From an uncultured Kineosporia sp. (GTDB taxonomy: Bacteria > Actinomycetota > Actinomycetes > Actinomycetales > Kineosporiaceae), in NCBI GenBank assembly GCA_937859855.1, contig CALMAR010000247.1, positions 1-6,478 on the forward strand: a stretch of 6,478 bases of DNA, written 5' to 3'. The notes under the pieces are model-generated. The model did not search any database. It worked only from the letters and a program-made list of their open reading frames with translations, and had not been told where the DNA came from. The translations under genes and the position numbers were made by a program. Of the stretch, positions 4,941 through 6,478 are shown piece after piece. Each line of letters opens with the position of its first letter. Within the stretch, counting starts at the first letter, position 1.

Positions 4941-6478
4941 CCCTGCACCTCCCGCAGGCATTGCGGGGTGGCCCGGCGCACCAGCACGAGCCCTCCGGCG
5001 GCGGCCGCTGCCGCCATCACCAGAGTGATCACCCCGCCGACCGCCAGGATCAAGAGGATCGGCAGGTCGACGACCAGAGGGGGAAACCAGGGCCGGTCGG
5101 CGAACTCGGGCAGCCGGGTGAGCGCGATCCGTGTACCGGCGATCCCGGCGGCCAGGCCGGCGGCGGAGGCCAGGAGGCCGACCAGAAGCTGCTCGATGAC
5201 CAACGAGCCCAGCAGCCGCCGCGGCGAGAGGCCGAGGGTCCGCAGAGCGGCCAACTCGTACAGCCGGCGCCGGGAGGCCACGAAGAACACCGCAGTCGCG
5301 CCGGCCACCGCCAGCGCACCCGCGGCACCGGCTCCGAAGACCAGCATGGCAACCGCGAATGCCGGGCCTTGCCGGGCCAGCGTCAGGAAGCGATCAGCCT
5401 CCGACTGGACACCCTGGACAGACAGTCCGGCGGCGGACAGCCGAGCGGGGAAGTCGGCCGCCGCGCCGGGCGCCAGCCAGATCTCGTTCGGTGCGTACTG
5501 GTCGTAGCCGTTCGGCCGGCCCGCTACCAGCCAGGCCCGGGACAGCAGGACGCCGGCGTCACCAGCGTGCGGCAGGAGGCGGATCGCGGTTGCGTGCAGC
5601 GGCAGATCCTCGCCGTCAACCCCCGGCTGGGCCGGAATGTCCCCGGTCCCGTCGCCTGGCAACTGGCTGAGCGTGGCCAGGGCTGGCACCGAGCCCGGCA
5701 CCCCTGCCTGCGCACCGTAGCCTCGCCCGGCGTCCTGGGCGAACACCCCGGGCGGGACCCGGATGGTCAGGGTGTCATTCACCGTCGCCACGGTCTCGCT
5801 GGTCCCGCCGGACGTAACAGGATTCAGCGCCGTCCACTGGGCCGACAGCAGCTGGGGAAGGATCGATGTCGTCCCGTGGCCGGAGCTGCCAGTGGCGGCG
5901 GCCACGACCTGGATCTCTGATTGGGGCACCTGGTTGTCGCTGAGCGAGGTGACGACCGACAGCCGCCGGAAGAGACATCCCTGGACGCACCGGGGAACCT
6001 CAGCGGACCAGTGCACGACCTTGGCCGGGGCCGCGGAGGCTGTCACATCGACGGCGCCGAGGTTGATGTCGATAGGGGTGCCGGCCGCGTCGGTCAGGCC
6101 GATGTGCACGTCAGTCCCGAATCCGCTGGTGACCTTTACCCGGGCCGTGAACGCCAGCCTGGTGCCCGAGAAGCCGGGTGGCAGCGCCGGGACCGGTTCC
6201 AGAGCGCGCAGAGCGCCCGCGAGCGTGGCAGCACCGAAGTTGGGCCGCCAGAAAGCCACTGCCGCGAACCTCACCGGGTCCGCCACCAGCACAGTGGGCG
6301 GGGTCGGGGTGGCGTGCTGGACGAACAGATCCGGGGGCGAGTCGATCGTGAGCGGCCCGTCGTAGACCGCGGCCGCCTGGGTGCCGCCGGGATCGAGCCG
6401 GTCAACGACCGCGGCGGCGTCGGGCCCGATGTTCTGCTCGATGGACACCACTCGGTCCGTCCCGACATCGACCCGGGC
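4937..6478 (-). CDS. FtsX-like ABC permease with large extracytoplasmic domain (partial, N-terminus missing)
   Basis: The frame is open to the right edge of the window, so the start lies beyond it; 513 residues are visible. Residues 1-370 are a non-membrane region, presumably extracytoplasmic, with many Thr/Val/Gly beta-type segments and a close Cys pair at 164 and 168 (CVQGC) that may form a disulfide. Three C-terminal membrane helices follow at about 373-401, 422-450 and 471-500. Between the first two helices is the FtsX-family coupling segment RRRLYELAALRTLGLSPRR with a helix containing IEQ, which fits contact with the ATPase. This layout is like MacB-type mechanotransmission systems or large actinobacterial FtsX-like permeases, which often have two such membrane units; the first one would be off the window. 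TGA at 4937-4939 overlaps the ATPase start by 4 bases. The substrate is unknown. Confidence 0.92.
   Translation of the reverse strand, partial: ARVDVGTDRVVSIEQNIGPDAAAVVDRLDPGGTQAAAVYDGPLTIDSPPDLFVQHATPTPPTVLVADPVRFAAVAFWRPNFGAATLAGALRALEPVPALPPGFSGTRLAFTARVKVTSGFGTDVHIGLTDAAGTPIDINLGAVDVTASAAPAKVVHWSAEVPRCVQGCLFRRLSVVTSLSDNQVPQSEIQVVAAATGSSGHGTTSILPQLLSAQWTALNPVTSGGTSETVATVNDTLTIRVPPGVFAQDAGRGYGAQAGVPGSVPALATLSQLPGDGTGDIPAQPGVDGEDLPLHATAIRLLPHAGDAGVLLSRAWLVAGRPNGYDQYAPNEIWLAPGAAADFPARLSAAGLSVQGVQSEADRFLTLARQGPAFAVAMLVFGAGAAGALAVAGATAVFFVASRRRLYELAALRTLGLSPRRLLGSLVIEQLLVGLLASAAGLAAGIAGTRIALTRLPEFADRPWFPPLVVDLPILLILAVGGVITLVMAAAAAAGGLVLVRRATPQCLREVQG
4948..4953 (-). promoter_or_regulatory. Ribosome binding site that fixes the first ATPase start
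   Basis: GGGAGG on the minus strand lies inside the last codons of the permease gene, 7 bases before ATG at 4940. Together with the ATGA overlap it supports a 288-residue rather than a 295-residue ATPase. Confidence 0.72.

Noticed and set aside
4101..5507. Open frame of 468 codons on the plus strand opposite the ABC operon
   Set aside because: The minus strand has complete ABC motifs and overlapping stop/start junctions. The plus-strand product is low-complexity Pro/Arg/Gly sequence.

Overview
The window looks like a chromosomal segment of a high-GC actinobacterium. G+C is very high, GTG and ATG starts are mixed, and several genes belong to small families that I know mainly from Actinobacteria: DUF3253, an EVE-like domain protein, and the short protein often mislabelled 'biopolymer transporter Tol'. 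I cannot name the genus.

Layout, left to right. (1) 1-295, plus: the C-terminal ATPase end of a NarL/DesK-type sensor histidine kinase, cut by the window edge. (2) 439-1095, plus: a secreted lipoprotein of unknown function. (3) 1112-1176: a long, fully paired hairpin shared by two convergent genes. (4) 1175-1522, minus: a DUF3253 winged-helix-like protein. (5) 1629-1913, plus: a small acidic, probably disordered protein with a strong ribosome binding site. (6) About 1531-2454: small gene remnants. These are a possible response-regulator N-terminus (minus), the last two membrane helices of an ABC-2 permease (minus), and the last 45 residues of a classical histidine kinase (plus). The last two abut head to head at a five-copy hexanucleotide repeat. 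(7) 2497-2961 and 3106-3417, minus: an EVE-like protein and the small 'Tol' protein. (8) 3472-6478, minus: an ABC export or envelope-remodelling operon. Its order of transcription is FtsX-like permease (N-terminus outside the window), first ATPase with a C-terminal extension, second MacB/LolD-like ATPase. Both junctions are 4-bp stop/start overlaps.

The three-gene ABC operon is the best supported functional unit. Two different but catalytically intact ATPases probably pair on one FtsX-type permease that carries a large extracytoplasmic domain. The 3106-3417 gene follows 54 bp downstream and may be co-transcribed.

I see no convincing new defence, mobile or RNA system. The least ordinary features are the remnant mosaic around 1531-2454 and the large bidirectional hairpin at 1112-1176. 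There are no tRNA or rRNA genes, CRISPR arrays or insertion sequences that I could recognise. No gene-free stretch exceeds 300 bases; the least explained interval is 1953-2073.
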